Below, in pieces: positions 37,181 through 46,195 of a stretch of 64,000 bases of DNA; position 1 is the first letter of the stretch, and each line of letters starts with the position of its first letter. Origin of the DNA: Alphaproteobacteria bacterium. Its GTDB lineage: Bacteria > Pseudomonadota > Alphaproteobacteria > CACIAM-22H2. The notes under the pieces were generated by a model. It was not told the DNA's origin. It saw only the letters and a program-made list of their open reading frames with translations, and did not search any database. A program made the translations under genes and the position numbers. The stretch spans positions 682,001-746,000 of the forward strand of contig JAFKFM010000008.1 of the NCBI GenBank assembly GCA_017308135.1. The letters run 5' to 3'.

Positions 37181-38401
37181 GTGACGATCGTCGCAATCGA
37201 AACGATACGGACCGAAGCGCACGACAATCTCGTGTGGGTGCGCGTCGAAACGGACTCCGACTTGACCGGCCTGGGCGAGACCTTCTTCGCGCCCGAAGCG
37301 GTCGAAACCTATATTCACACCGGCGTCGCGCCCAACCTGCTCGGCCGCGACGAAGCCGCCATCGCCGGCATCAACCGCGATCTCGTGCGCCAGCCCACGG
37401 GCTACGCCTCGTCGGGCGTGGAAATGCGCGCCGCGTCGGCCATCGATATCGCGCTGTGGGATTTGCTGGGCCGCAAGACCGGCCAGCCGCTTTATGCGCT
37501 CCTCGGCGGCAAATCGCGCGACACGATTCCGATCTACAACACCTGTGCCGGCCCGCACTATGTGAAGCGCAAACGCGGCGCGGATGTCGACGCGTGGTTC
37601 GGCACCGACAAGAAGCCCCATCCGCTCGACGATCTTCGCGCTTTCGAGGAGGAGCCCGAGCGCCTCGCCCGCGAGTTGGTCGCCGAAGGCATCAAGGGCA
37701 TGAAGATTTGGCCCTTCGATCGCGCGGCCTTCGCCAATCGCGGCGTCGGCATCGATGCGCGCCAGATCGAAGAAGGTTTGCGCCCCTTCAAGCGCATACG
37801 AGACGCCGTCGGCGGCGATATCGAATTGATGGTCGAGTTGCACGCGTTATGGGACGTCGCCAGCGCGCGCCGCATCATCCGCGCGGTCGAGACGGTCGAT
37901 CCGCTCTGGATCGAAGACCCGCTGCGCATGGACGATATCGCGGCGTTGGGCGTTCTCGCGCGCGACACGCGCATCCCGATTCTGGCTTGCGAGACGCTGG
38001 CGCCCGCATCATCCTTCCTGCCGCTGATCGCCTCGGGCCATGCCGGCATCGTGTCCTGCGATCCGGGCTGGTGCGGCGGGCTTTCCCAAGCGCGCGCCAT
38101 CGCCGACATGGCCGCCGCCGCACAGCTTCCCTTCTGCGTGCACGATTGCACCGGTCCCGTCGGCTATGTCGCGGGCACGCATCTATCGATCAGCGCACCG
38201 ACCGCCATGCTGCAGGAAACCGTGCGCGCCTATTTGCGCGGCTGGTACGCCGACACGGTGACGGCGCTGCCGCGCATCGACAAGGGCGTATTGACGCCGC
38301 TCGACGGGCCGGGCCTCGGCCTCGACCTCGCCCCCGCCTTTCTCGCCGACAAGGAAACCAAGCGCCGCCGCACGGCGCTGCAATCCGGAGGAACCGCATG
38401 A
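37181..38401 (+). CDS. Mandelate racemase/enolase-superfamily enzyme, probable acid-sugar dehydratase
   Basis: A 406-residue enolase-superfamily protein. The N-terminal capping domain is followed by the barrel. Metal-ligand positions are in MVELHALWD, LWIEDPLRM and LACETLA, with a late CDPGWCGGLSQAR and a catalytic-type His in VHDCTGPV. The E-x-H in the first metal motif resembles the D-x-H of gluconate/galactonate-type dehydratases, where the His is a catalytic acid. The GTG start at 37181 is the best start. A 115-bp gap upstream holds TTGACA at 37126 and CTTTATCGTTAAAG (37133-37146), a short inverted repeat. First gene of a new plus-strand run. The substrate is not known. Confidence 0.85.
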   Translation: MTIVAIETIRTEAHDNLVWVRVETDSDLTGLGETFFAPEAVETYIHTGVAPNLLGRDEAAIAGINRDLVRQPTGYASSGVEMRAASAIDIALWDLLGRKTGQPLYALLGGKSRDTIPIYNTCAGPHYVKRKRGADVDAWFGTDKKPHPLDDLRAFEEEPERLARELVAEGIKGMKIWPFDRAAFANRGVGIDARQIEEGLRPFKRIRDAVGGDIELMVELHALWDVASARRIIRAVETVDPLWIEDPLRMDDIAALGVLARDTRIPILACETLAPASSFLPLIASGHAGIVSCDPGWCGGLSQARAIADMAAAAQLPFCVHDCTGPVGYVAGTHLSISAPTAMLQETVRAYLRGWYADTVTALPRIDKGVLTPLDGPGLGLDLAPAFLADKETKRRRTALQSGGTA

Positions 38402-39261
38402 CGACGATGCTTGCCGATTTCGAGGGGCATGCCCTCGATCTCGACGCCGCCAAGGCGGCGTTCGACCGCGACGGGTTTCTGGTCATTCCGGGGGCCTTGT
38501 CGCCCGAACAAGTGAAGAAGGCCGACAAGGCGTTTCGCGATCTGCTCGCCGAACACCCGGAGGATTTCGCGCGCTTCAGCGAAAGCTTCATCACCGCCCC
38601 CGACATTCTGACGCGCACCGAAGCCTTCGACCATTTGATCGAAACCCCGATGGTGCTGTCGCTGCTGGGAAAACTGATCGGCCCGCGCTTCTCGATCGAA
38701 GAGCTCAGCCTGATCCTGCGCGAACCCACGAACGACGTGGGCGAGTTGAAGGGCTGGCATCGCGACATCATCCGCGCCTACGACCGGCGCTTCGAAATCG
38801 ACCCGATCTCGGTCGTCTATTATTTGACCGATGTGGGGCCGAGCGACCATTGCTTCTCGATCGTCCCCGGCACGCACGGCCCGCGCGTCGATATGCGCCC
38901 CGAAGACGTGACGCCGGGCATGGAATTCGACGCGTTGGGGCCCGCGGGCTCCGCCTTCGTGTTCCACGCGCGCTGCATCCATGGCGGCAAGCTGAAGCTT
39001 GGCTCCAAGGCGCGGCGCACGGTCCATCTCTATTACGGGCCGACCGACAAGCCGCGCACCTCCGAATGGACGCGTTTCCCCGATCGCCTCGCCGACCGCC
39101 AAGCGCCGGGCGGACCGGCCACGCTTTACGCCAAAACGCGCCGCACCGACGTGATCGACGGCGTGGGCCGCCGTCCGCGCGATATCCCGCCCGGCTTGTC
39201 CACGGCCGAACAACTCATCCGCGTCCAACGCGCCGCCAACCGCAAACCCGGAGCGATGTAA
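38398..39261 (+). CDS. Phytanoyl-CoA dioxygenase (PhyH) family Fe(II)/2-oxoglutarate oxygenase
   Basis: A 287-residue double-stranded beta-helix oxygenase. The facial triad is H121-x-D123 (GWHRDII) with distal H195 (IHGGKLKLG), and an Arg in ARRTVHLYY may hold 2-oxoglutarate. The N-terminal FDRDGFLVIPGALSPEQV is the standard PhyH start. The ATG overlaps the stop of the enolase-superfamily gene. Bacterial PhyH proteins hydroxylate varied small molecules, so the substrate cannot be inferred. Confidence 0.88.
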   Translation: MTTMLADFEGHALDLDAAKAAFDRDGFLVIPGALSPEQVKKADKAFRDLLAEHPEDFARFSESFITAPDILTRTEAFDHLIETPMVLSLLGKLIGPRFSIEELSLILREPTNDVGELKGWHRDIIRAYDRRFEIDPISVVYYLTDVGPSDHCFSIVPGTHGPRVDMRPEDVTPGMEFDALGPAGSAFVFHARCIHGGKLKLGSKARRTVHLYYGPTDKPRTSEWTRFPDRLADRQAPGGPATLYAKTRRTDVIDGVGRRPRDIPPGLSTAEQLIRVQRAANRKPGAM

Positions 39262-39917
39262 TGTCCCGGACTCTCGACGAAATCCGTACCAAGCTTTTCG
39301 CGTCCGTTCTGTCCGACTGTCTCGACCAAGCGGGGCTGATGGATCAGGCCCTGCCCTCGCGCATCCGTCCGCTGGACGATGCCAGCGTGATGGTCGGCCG
39401 CGCGCGCACCGCCGCGTTCATGGAGGTCTATCACGTCGCCGACGGCGTGAACCCCTACGAGCTGGAAATCGCGCTGATCGACAGTTTGAAGAAGGACGAG
39501 ATTCCGGTCTTCGCCTGTTCCAACCCCGTGCGCGTGGCGCCATGGGGCGAATTGCTCAGCACCGCCGCCAAATATCGCGGGGCCGCCGGCGCGTTGATGG
39601 ATGGCTGCGTGCGCGACATCAAACCGATCCGGAAGATGGGCTTCCCGGTGTTCCATGGCGGCATCGCGCCGCTCGACTCCAAGGGCCGGGGCAAAATCAT
39701 GGCGATCGACGTGCCGATCGAATGCGGCGGCGTGAAGATCGAAAGCGGCGATCTGATCTTCGGCGACGCCGACGGCGTGGTCGTCATCCCCAAGGCGCAC
39801 GAAAAGCGCGTGCTCGATCTCGCTTTCGAGAAAATCTCGGGCGAGCGCAACACGCTCGCCGATCTGCAACGCGGCGACAAGCTCGCCGACGTGTTCGCCC
39901 GCTACGGCATTCTGTGA
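39261..39917 (+). CDS. RraA/HMG-aldolase family protein
   Basis: A 218-residue member of the RraA-like family. The motif WGELLSTAAKYRGAAGALMDGCVRDI contains the Asp/Arg-Asp pair that binds the divalent metal in 4-hydroxy-4-methyl-2-oxoglutarate aldolase and oxaloacetate decarboxylase. In catabolic clusters this family usually performs a retro-aldol cleavage giving pyruvate, rather than RNase E inhibition. The start ATG overlaps the PhyH stop (TAATG). A C-C bond cleavage step in this pathway is inferred. Confidence 0.87.
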   Translation: MSRTLDEIRTKLFASVLSDCLDQAGLMDQALPSRIRPLDDASVMVGRARTAAFMEVYHVADGVNPYELEIALIDSLKKDEIPVFACSNPVRVAPWGELLSTAAKYRGAAGALMDGCVRDIKPIRKMGFPVFHGGIAPLDSKGRGKIMAIDVPIECGGVKIESGDLIFGDADGVVVIPKAHEKRVLDLAFEKISGERNTLADLQRGDKLADVFARYGIL

Positions 39918-39927
39918 GGACGCGACC

Positions 39928-40788
39928 ATGATCGTCGACTGCCACGTCAACGTTTACGAAGACTCCCAAATCCTGCCGCTTTACGGCCAGATCGCCGGCA
40001 TCGCGCGCGCGGGCGGCTTCACCATCAAGTCGGATCCGCCGACCGTCGAAGCGGCGATGAAGGATGTCGATCACGCGATCGTGTTCTCGCTGCGCTACAA
40101 GGATTCGATCGGCATCGACGGCGACGACGAAGTGACCGCGCGTCTGGTGAAGCGCGATCCCAAGAAGTTCATCGGCTTCGCCGCCGTCGATCCGCGTATG
40201 CCCAATTGCATGGAGTTACTCGAACACGCGGTCGAGGATTTGGGCCTGAAAGGCGTCAAATTCGGCCCGATCTATAACGGCGTGTCGCTGCTCGATCCGC
40301 GCCTCGTGCCCGTCTACGAATATCTGCAGCGCAAGAACCTGCCGCTGACGATGCATATGGGCACGACCTACGGCCAGAACGCGCCGATCGCGCAAGGCCG
40401 TCCGCTGGACGTCGATACGATCGCCGCGCGCTATCCCGATCTCAAGATGATCATGGCCCATATGGGCCACCCTTGGTACGAGGAATGCATCGTCGTCGCG
40501 CGCAAGAACCCGAACGTCTATTGCGAGGTTTCGGCGCTCTATTACCGGCCGTGGCAGTACTACAACATTCTGATCTGCGCGCAGGAGTACAACATTCTCG
40601 CCCGCGACAAGATCTATTTCGGCACGGATTTTCCGTTCACGACCGTCGCCGATTCCATCGCGGGCTTGCAGAAGATCAACGATCAGGTCGAAGGCACGCG
40701 CTTGCCGCGCGTCAGCCAAGACACGATCGACCGCATTATTCACTCCAACCCGCTGGCCCATTGGTGGCATGGCGGCTTGAAGGTCTGA
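39928..40788 (+). CDS. Amidohydrolase-family (ACMSD/PDC-hydrolase-like) protein lacking the HxH pair
   Basis: A 286-residue TIM-barrel metal-dependent hydrolase or decarboxylase of the amidohydrolase_2 group. Visible motifs are LPLTMHMGTTYG, LKMIMAHMGHPW and IYFGTDFPFT. The first strand reads DCHVNVYED, so the HxH expected in ACMSD or LigI-like enzymes is H6-x-N8. It may bind metal differently or act as a lactonase. It is 10 nt after the RraA gene and 6 nt before the dehydratase gene, in a likely acid-sugar pathway. Confidence 0.85.
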   Translation: MIVDCHVNVYEDSQILPLYGQIAGIARAGGFTIKSDPPTVEAAMKDVDHAIVFSLRYKDSIGIDGDDEVTARLVKRDPKKFIGFAAVDPRMPNCMELLEHAVEDLGLKGVKFGPIYNGVSLLDPRLVPVYEYLQRKNLPLTMHMGTTYGQNAPIAQGRPLDVDTIAARYPDLKMIMAHMGHPWYEECIVVARKNPNVYCEVSALYYRPWQYYNILICAQEYNILARDKIYFGTDFPFTTVADSIAGLQKINDQVEGTRLPRVSQDTIDRIIHSNPLAHWWHGGLKV

Positions 40789-40794
40789 CGCCGC

Positions 40795-42522
40795 ATGGCC
40801 GACAAACCCGCCCGGAAGTCGCGTAGCGCCGCGTGGTTCGGCACGGCGGACAAATACGGCTTCATCGCGCGCAGCTTCATGAAGAACCAAGGACATGCCG
40901 CGCGCATGTTCGACGGGCGGCCGGTCGTCGGCATTTGCAACACGTGGTCGGAGCTGACGCCCTGCAACGGCCATCTGCGCATGCTGGCCGAGCATGTGAA
41001 GCGTGGCGTCTACGAAGCCGGCGGGTTCCCGCTGGAATTCCCGGTCACGTCTTTGTCCGAACCGCTGATGCGCCCGACCACGATGCTCTATCGCAATCTC
41101 GCGGCGATGGATGTCGAGGCGGCGATCCGCTCGCAGCCGATGGACAGCGTCGTGCTACTCGCGGGCTGCGACAAGACCACGCCGTCCACGCTGATGGGCG
41201 CGGCCAGCGTCGATCTGCCCACGCTGCTGGTCTCCGGCGGGCCGATGCTGACCGGCCATTGGCGCGGCGAGAAGCTGGGCTCGGGCACGAGCCTCATCAA
41301 GCTCGACGCCGAAGTGCGCGCGGGCCGGATGACAATGGACGAATTGATGCAGGCCGAGGCCGCAAGTTCGCCCAGTGCGGGCTCCTGCATGTCGATGGGC
41401 ACGGCTTCCACGATGGCGAGCCTGTGCGAAGGACTGGGCATCGCCCTTCCCGGCAATGGCGCCATTCCGGCGGTCGATGCCCGCCGTCAGGCTCTGGCCT
41501 TCGAAGCGGGTCGCCGCGCGGTCGAAATGGCGCGCGAAGATCTGCGCCTGTCGAAGGTGCTGACGCGCGAAGCCTTCGAAGACGCCGTGCGCCTTTGCGC
41601 GGCATTGGGCGGTTCGACCAATGCGGTCGTGCATCTGATCGCGCTTGCCGGCCGTATCGGCGTCGAATTCGGCCTGGACGATTGGGATCGTTGTGGGCGC
41701 GACGTGCCCTGCCTCGTCGATCTGATGCCGTCGGGCAAGCATTTGATGGAAGATTTCCACCGTGCGGGCGGCGTGCCCGCCGTGCTGAACCAGATCGCGC
41801 ATCTACTACATCCCGATCGTCCGTCGGTCGCGGGCGGCAAATTCGGCGACGGCTACGCGAATGCGCGGATCGACGATCCGGCCGTGATCCTCACGCTCGA
41901 CAAGCCGTTCAAGCCCGCGGGCGGCATCGCCGTGCTGCGCGGCAATCTCGCCCCCAATGGGGCGGTGCTGAAGCCCTCGGCCGCGTCGCCCGAATTGATG
42001 CGCCATCGCGGGCCGGCGGTGGTGTTCAACGGCCCCGACGATCTGAAGAAGCGCATCGACGATCCGGCGCTGAACGTCACCAAAGACAGCGTTCTCGTCC
42101 TGCGCAATTGCGGGCCGCGCGGCTATCCGGGCATGGCGGAGATCGGCAATATGCCGATCCCGGCCAAGCTGCTGCGCGATGGTGTGCGCGACATCGTGCG
42201 CATTTCCGACGCGCGGATGAGCGGCACGGCCTTCGGTACGGTCGTGCTGCATGTCGCCCCCGAAGCGGCGGCGGGCGGGCCGCTCGCCCTCGTGCGCGAC
42301 GGCGACATGGTCGAACTCGATGTCGAGGGCCGCAAACTCCATCTCGACGTGTCCGACGCCGAACTCGCCAAGCGCCGCGAAACGCTCGCACCCTTCAAGT
42401 CGCCCTACACGCGCGGCTGGGAAAAGCTCTACGTCGAACACGTGCTCCAAGCCGATCGCGGCGTCGATCTCGACTTCCTGGTCGGCAAATCGGGCGGCGA
42501 GCCGCCCCGGGAATCGCATTGA
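40795..42522 (+). CDS. IlvD/Edd-family dehydratase, pentonate-dehydratase-like
   Basis: A 575-residue Fe-S dehydratase. Cluster cysteines are C57 (ELTPCN), C125 (AGCDKTTP) and C198 (GSCMSMG). The spacing of 68 and 73 residues equals that remembered for [2Fe-2S] L-arabinonate and D-xylonate dehydratases. The substrate is therefore more likely a sugar acid than dihydroxy-isovalerate, converting an aldonate to a 2-keto-3-deoxy acid. It directly precedes a LacI regulator, whose ATG overlaps its stop. Confidence 0.9.
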   Translation: MADKPARKSRSAAWFGTADKYGFIARSFMKNQGHAARMFDGRPVVGICNTWSELTPCNGHLRMLAEHVKRGVYEAGGFPLEFPVTSLSEPLMRPTTMLYRNLAAMDVEAAIRSQPMDSVVLLAGCDKTTPSTLMGAASVDLPTLLVSGGPMLTGHWRGEKLGSGTSLIKLDAEVRAGRMTMDELMQAEAASSPSAGSCMSMGTASTMASLCEGLGIALPGNGAIPAVDARRQALAFEAGRRAVEMAREDLRLSKVLTREAFEDAVRLCAALGGSTNAVVHLIALAGRIGVEFGLDDWDRCGRDVPCLVDLMPSGKHLMEDFHRAGGVPAVLNQIAHLLHPDRPSVAGGKFGDGYANARIDDPAVILTLDKPFKPAGGIAVLRGNLAPNGAVLKPSAASPELMRHRGPAVVFNGPDDLKKRIDDPALNVTKDSVLVLRNCGPRGYPGMAEIGNMPIPAKLLRDGVRDIVRISDARMSGTAFGTVVLHVAPEAAAGGPLALVRDGDMVELDVEGRKLHLDVSDAELAKRRETLAPFKSPYTRGWEKLYVEHVLQADRGVDLDFLVGKSGGEPPRESH

Positions 42523-43616
42523 TGGCCGACGCCGCCCCGCCCCGCCGCGTGACGTTGCGCGATATCGCGCAAGCCGCCGGCACGACCACGATGACGGTCT
42601 CCAATGTCCTCAACGGGCGTTCGGATCAGGTCGGGACGGACACGGCACGGCGGGTGATGGCGGCGCGCGATCGCTTGGGCTATCGCCCGCTGGCGGCCGC
42701 ACGCCAGTTGCGCGCGGCGCGGCGCATGGCGGTGGGCGTCGTCATCGTCGATCCCTCGCCCTATTATCTTTCTGACCTGTTCACGGCGGCGATGCTCGCG
42801 GGCCTCAATGAAGGCTTGGGCAAGCATAATTACAGCCTGATCCTGCATGGCAGCCCGGCCAACGATCTCGCTTCCGTGCCGATGCTGCGCAGCATCGAGA
42901 GCGACGGCTTATGCGTCATCACTTCGGGCCCGGCGCGCGAACGCAAACGCATCGTCGAGCGTATGGCCGATCTGGGTCAGCCGATCGTCGTCATTCAAGA
43001 TGTCGCCCCGGCGGATGCGGAGGATTGCTGTTCGATCCTGCTCGACGATGAAGCGGGGGCCGAAGCGATCGGCGAGCATCTCGCCCTTTCCGATCCCAAG
43101 CGCATCGTCATGCTGGTGCCCGGGGTCGAATGGCCGGCGATGGCGCGGCGCGAGACGGCGCTGCGCCGGGCGCTCGCGCGCAAAAAGGCGGGCATCGAGC
43201 TTGTCGTGCTCCGCTGCCCCGATGAAGGCTTCGAAGCGACGCAAGCCACCCTCGCCCGCCATATCGACGCGGCGGGCCTGCCCGACGCGGTCGCCGGCGG
43301 CAACGACCGCATGGCGCTGGCCGCGTTGCAGCTGTTCGCCGCGCGCGGGATCGACGTGCCGGGCCGCGTGCGCGTGACCGGCTTCAACGGCTTCGAGAAC
43401 CATTTTTATGCCCGCCCCGCGCTGACCACGGTGTCCGTGCCCGCCTTCCGTTTGGGCGAGGACGCCGCGACCGCCTTGGTCGAGCGCCTGAAAACCGGGC
43501 GCTTCGCCTGGCGCAAAAAAATCCTGCCGGTGGAATTCGCACCGGCGGCTTCGTCCGACATCACGCCGACAAAACGAACCAGCAAACCAACCTCCAAACA
43601 GGGAGCTCAAAAATGA
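42522..43616 (+). CDS. LacI family transcriptional regulator
   Basis: A 364-residue regulator. The N-terminal HTH is VTLRDIAQAAGTTTMTVSNVLNG (residues about 10-32), with the hinge near GYRPLAAARQLRA, followed by a sugar-binding-protein-like effector domain. It is co-transcribed with the dehydratase before it and the importer after it (ATGA overlap). It probably controls this run in response to a pathway sugar acid. The long open frame from 40833 is shadow. Confidence 0.93.
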   Translation: MADAAPPRRVTLRDIAQAAGTTTMTVSNVLNGRSDQVGTDTARRVMAARDRLGYRPLAAARQLRAARRMAVGVVIVDPSPYYLSDLFTAAMLAGLNEGLGKHNYSLILHGSPANDLASVPMLRSIESDGLCVITSGPARERKRIVERMADLGQPIVVIQDVAPADAEDCCSILLDDEAGAEAIGEHLALSDPKRIVMLVPGVEWPAMARRETALRRALARKKAGIELVVLRCPDEGFEATQATLARHIDAAGLPDAVAGGNDRMALAALQLFAARGIDVPGRVRVTGFNGFENHFYARPALTTVSVPAFRLGEDAATALVERLKTGRFAWRKKILPVEFAPAASSDITPTKRTSKPTSKQGAQK

Positions 43617-45187
43617 AACTCCGTAAATCCATCCTGGCCGCGACGGCGCTCACCGCCGTCGCCCTCGCCGCGACGCCGTCGCAAGCGCAAGGCTTCCAAT
43701 GCCCGCGCACCGGCGGCGATCTGATCTTCGCGCTGGAAAGCCAAGTACCCGGCCTCGATCAACACGCCTCGAACTCCTCGGCGACGCGCAACGCCGCCAT
43801 GAACATCTTCGAGACGCTCGTCACGCGCGACGAGAGCATGAACCCGATCCTGGAACTGGCCGAAACGCTGGAAACCAGCGCCGACGGCCTGACCTATACG
43901 TTCCGTTTGCGCCAGGGCATCAAGTTCCATAACGGCAAGACGATGAGCTCGGCCGACGTCGCGGCGTCCTACGACCGCTACAAGCGCCTGGGCATCGACC
44001 GCTCAATCCTCGATCCGGTCGAATCCTGGACGACGCCGGACGCGAACACCTTCGTGATCAAGCTCAAGGAACGTCAGCCGCTGTTCCTAGAAGCGCTGTC
44101 GTCGTTCACCGTGCCGATCGTCATCATCCCGTCGGAAAACGCCGGCGCCGCCGCCGGTCAGTTGCCGACGGTCGGCACGGGCCCGTTCCGTCTCGACGAG
44201 TTCCGCGCCGACAGCCATGTGCGCCTGCGCCGCTTCGACGATTATCGCCCCGACACGCGCCACGCGACGATGTCGGGCTTCGGCGGCGGCAAGCGCGCCT
44301 GCGTCGATACCGTGACGCTGCGCATGATGACCGAACCGGCGGCGCGTACGGCCGCGCTGGAGGTCAACGAAATCCACGGCGTCGAAGACGTGCCCGCCGC
44401 CTCGCAGAAGCGTCTGGCCGACAACCGCGCGATCAAGCTCGCACGTCTGGAGACGTTCTGGATGAACGTCACCTATCCGAACTGGTCGGCGCCGCCGACC
44501 GACAATCCCAAGGTGCGCCAAGCGATCCTCGCCGCGATGAATTTCGACGAGATCATGGAGGCCGCGACCGAAGGCCAGTACAAGCTGAACACCGGGTTCC
44601 AATATCCGGGCATGCAGTACTTCACCGATGCGGGCAAGGAACTGCTGAACCAGAAGAACCCGGCCAAGGCGCGCCAGTTGCTGCAGGAAGCGGGTTATAA
44701 GGGTGAAAAGGTCGTGCTGCTGACCAATCGCCAATTCCCGGTCATGTACAACACGTCGCTCGTGATGGCCGAACAGTTGAAGGCCGCCGGCATCAACGCC
44801 GAGCTCGAAGTGCTCGACTGGCCGGCCGCGTTGCAGAAGAGCCAGCGCGAAACCCAAGGCTGGAACTTCTTCTACACGGGCTGGATTACGGTGATCGCGC
44901 TCGGCGGGCCGCAGACTTTGCGTCAGATGGCCGAGCCGAACCCGGTCTACAAGCCGAAGGACAACAAGGTCGATCCGGCCTATATGGCCGCGTTCAACCA
45001 AGTGAACACGGCACCCGATCTCGCCCAGCGCCAAGCCGCCTTCGCGCGCGCGCAGCGCATCGCGCTCGATCAGGTGATGGCGGTCCCGTTCGGCGTGGCG
45101 CCCAAAACCCAGGCCGTGCGCGCGAATGTCGAGAACTACGTGCCCTACTTCAACACGCGGTTCTCGAACGTTTGGATCCGTCCGTAA
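43613..45187 (+). CDS. Dpp-type ABC importer solute-binding protein, family 5
   Basis: A 524-residue periplasmic protein. The Sec signal MKLRKSILAATALTAVALAATPSQAQ is followed by a family-5 fold (FRLRQGIKFHNGKTMSSADVAASYDRYK, NPKVRQAILAAMNFDEIMEA). The ATG overlaps the LacI stop. It is separated from the permease genes by a strong stem-loop. Ligands in this family include peptides, oligosaccharides and opines. The acid-sugar and deacylase neighbours suggest a non-peptide or N-acyl substrate, which is an inference. Confidence 0.92.
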   Translation: MKLRKSILAATALTAVALAATPSQAQGFQCPRTGGDLIFALESQVPGLDQHASNSSATRNAAMNIFETLVTRDESMNPILELAETLETSADGLTYTFRLRQGIKFHNGKTMSSADVAASYDRYKRLGIDRSILDPVESWTTPDANTFVIKLKERQPLFLEALSSFTVPIVIIPSENAGAAAGQLPTVGTGPFRLDEFRADSHVRLRRFDDYRPDTRHATMSGFGGGKRACVDTVTLRMMTEPAARTAALEVNEIHGVEDVPAASQKRLADNRAIKLARLETFWMNVTYPNWSAPPTDNPKVRQAILAAMNFDEIMEAATEGQYKLNTGFQYPGMQYFTDAGKELLNQKNPAKARQLLQEAGYKGEKVVLLTNRQFPVMYNTSLVMAEQLKAAGINAELEVLDWPAALQKSQRETQGWNFFYTGWITVIALGGPQTLRQMAEPNPVYKPKDNKVDPAYMAAFNQVNTAPDLAQRQAAFARAQRIALDQVMAVPFGVAPKTQAVRANVENYVPYFNTRFSNVWIRP

Positions 45188-45195
45188 CGGAAAAA

Positions 45196-45226
45196 GCGGG
45201 ACCGGCTTTCCATCGGCCGGTCCCGC
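45196..45226 (+). terminator. Stem-loop between Dpp-type binding-protein and permease genes
   Basis: A perfect 11-bp GC-rich stem (GCGGGACCGGC/GCCGGTCCCGC) with a 9-nt loop starts 8 nt after the binding-protein stop. Only CCCTT follows, so read-through into the permease genes is expected at a reduced level. Confidence 0.7.
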
Positions 45227-45241
45227 CCTTACGCTTCGCAA

Positions 45242-46195
45242 ATGCTCGCTTTCGCCATCAAACGTCTGCTGCACACGATCCCCATCCTGGCGATCGTCAG
45301 CCTGATCGCGTTCGGGATGATCAAGCTCGTCCCCGGCGATCCGGCCGTCGTCATGGGCGGCACCAACGCGACCGCGGCGGAGATCGACCAGATCCGCCGC
45401 AATCTCGGGCTCGATCAGCCGTTCCATGTCCAGCTCGGCGCGTTCTATTGGAATCTGCTGCATGGCGATCTGGGCAATTCGCTGCTGCTGAACGTGCCCG
45501 TCACCAGCGCCATCATCGAACGCCTGCCCGCGACGTTGTGGCTTTCGGCTTACGCGATGCTGCTCACACTTATCTTCGGCCTTGCGACCGGCATCATCGC
45601 GGCGTTGCGGCACAATACATGGGTCGACCAAGCCGCGACGACGCTCGCGTTGATCGGCGTGTCGCTGCCGAATTTCTGGCTCGGCCTTGTGATGATCGTC
45701 GTCTTCTCCGTCCATCTCGGCTGGCTGCCGACCAGCGGCTTCGTCGATCCCGCCGACAGCATCGTCGGATTCCTGCGCACCGCCACGATGCCGGCGGCGG
45801 CGTTGGCGATGCTCCAGATCGGTCTGCTCGCGCGCATCACACGCTCCGCGATGCTGGAAGTCTTGCGCCAGGATTACGTGCGCACGGCGCGCGCCAAGGG
45901 CCTGCCCGAATGGGTCGTGGTGATGAAGCACGCGCTCGCCAACGCGATGATCCCGATCGTCACCGTCGTCGGCCTGATCTTCTCGGTGCTGATCTCGGGC
46001 TCGATCGTGATCGAGACGATCTTCACCATCCCCGGCATGGGCGCTTTGCTCGGCAACGCGATCCTGCGCCGCGACTATCCGATGATCCAAGGCGGATTGT
46101 TGTTCGTCGCGGCGGCGCTGATGCTGCTCAACCTGCTGGCCGATATGCTCTACGCCTATTTCGATCCGCGCGTGCAGGTGGATCGCGATGGCTGA
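45242..46195 (+). CDS. Dpp-type ABC importer permease DppB-like
   Basis: A 317-residue inner-membrane permease. It has the MLAFAIKRLLHTIPILAIVSLIAF N-terminal helix, LGLDQPFHVQLGAFYWNLLHGDLGNS, the coupling segment YVRTARAKGLPEWVVVMKHALANA and a C-terminal GIMGALLG-like IPGMGALLGNAILRRDYPMIQG. All are canonical DppB features. It overlaps the next permease by 8 nt. Confidence 0.94.
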   Translation: MLAFAIKRLLHTIPILAIVSLIAFGMIKLVPGDPAVVMGGTNATAAEIDQIRRNLGLDQPFHVQLGAFYWNLLHGDLGNSLLLNVPVTSAIIERLPATLWLSAYAMLLTLIFGLATGIIAALRHNTWVDQAATTLALIGVSLPNFWLGLVMIVVFSVHLGWLPTSGFVDPADSIVGFLRTATMPAAALAMLQIGLLARITRSAMLEVLRQDYVRTARAKGLPEWVVVMKHALANAMIPIVTVVGLIFSVLISGSIVIETIFTIPGMGALLGNAILRRDYPMIQGGLLFVAAALMLLNLLADMLYAYFDPRVQVDRDG

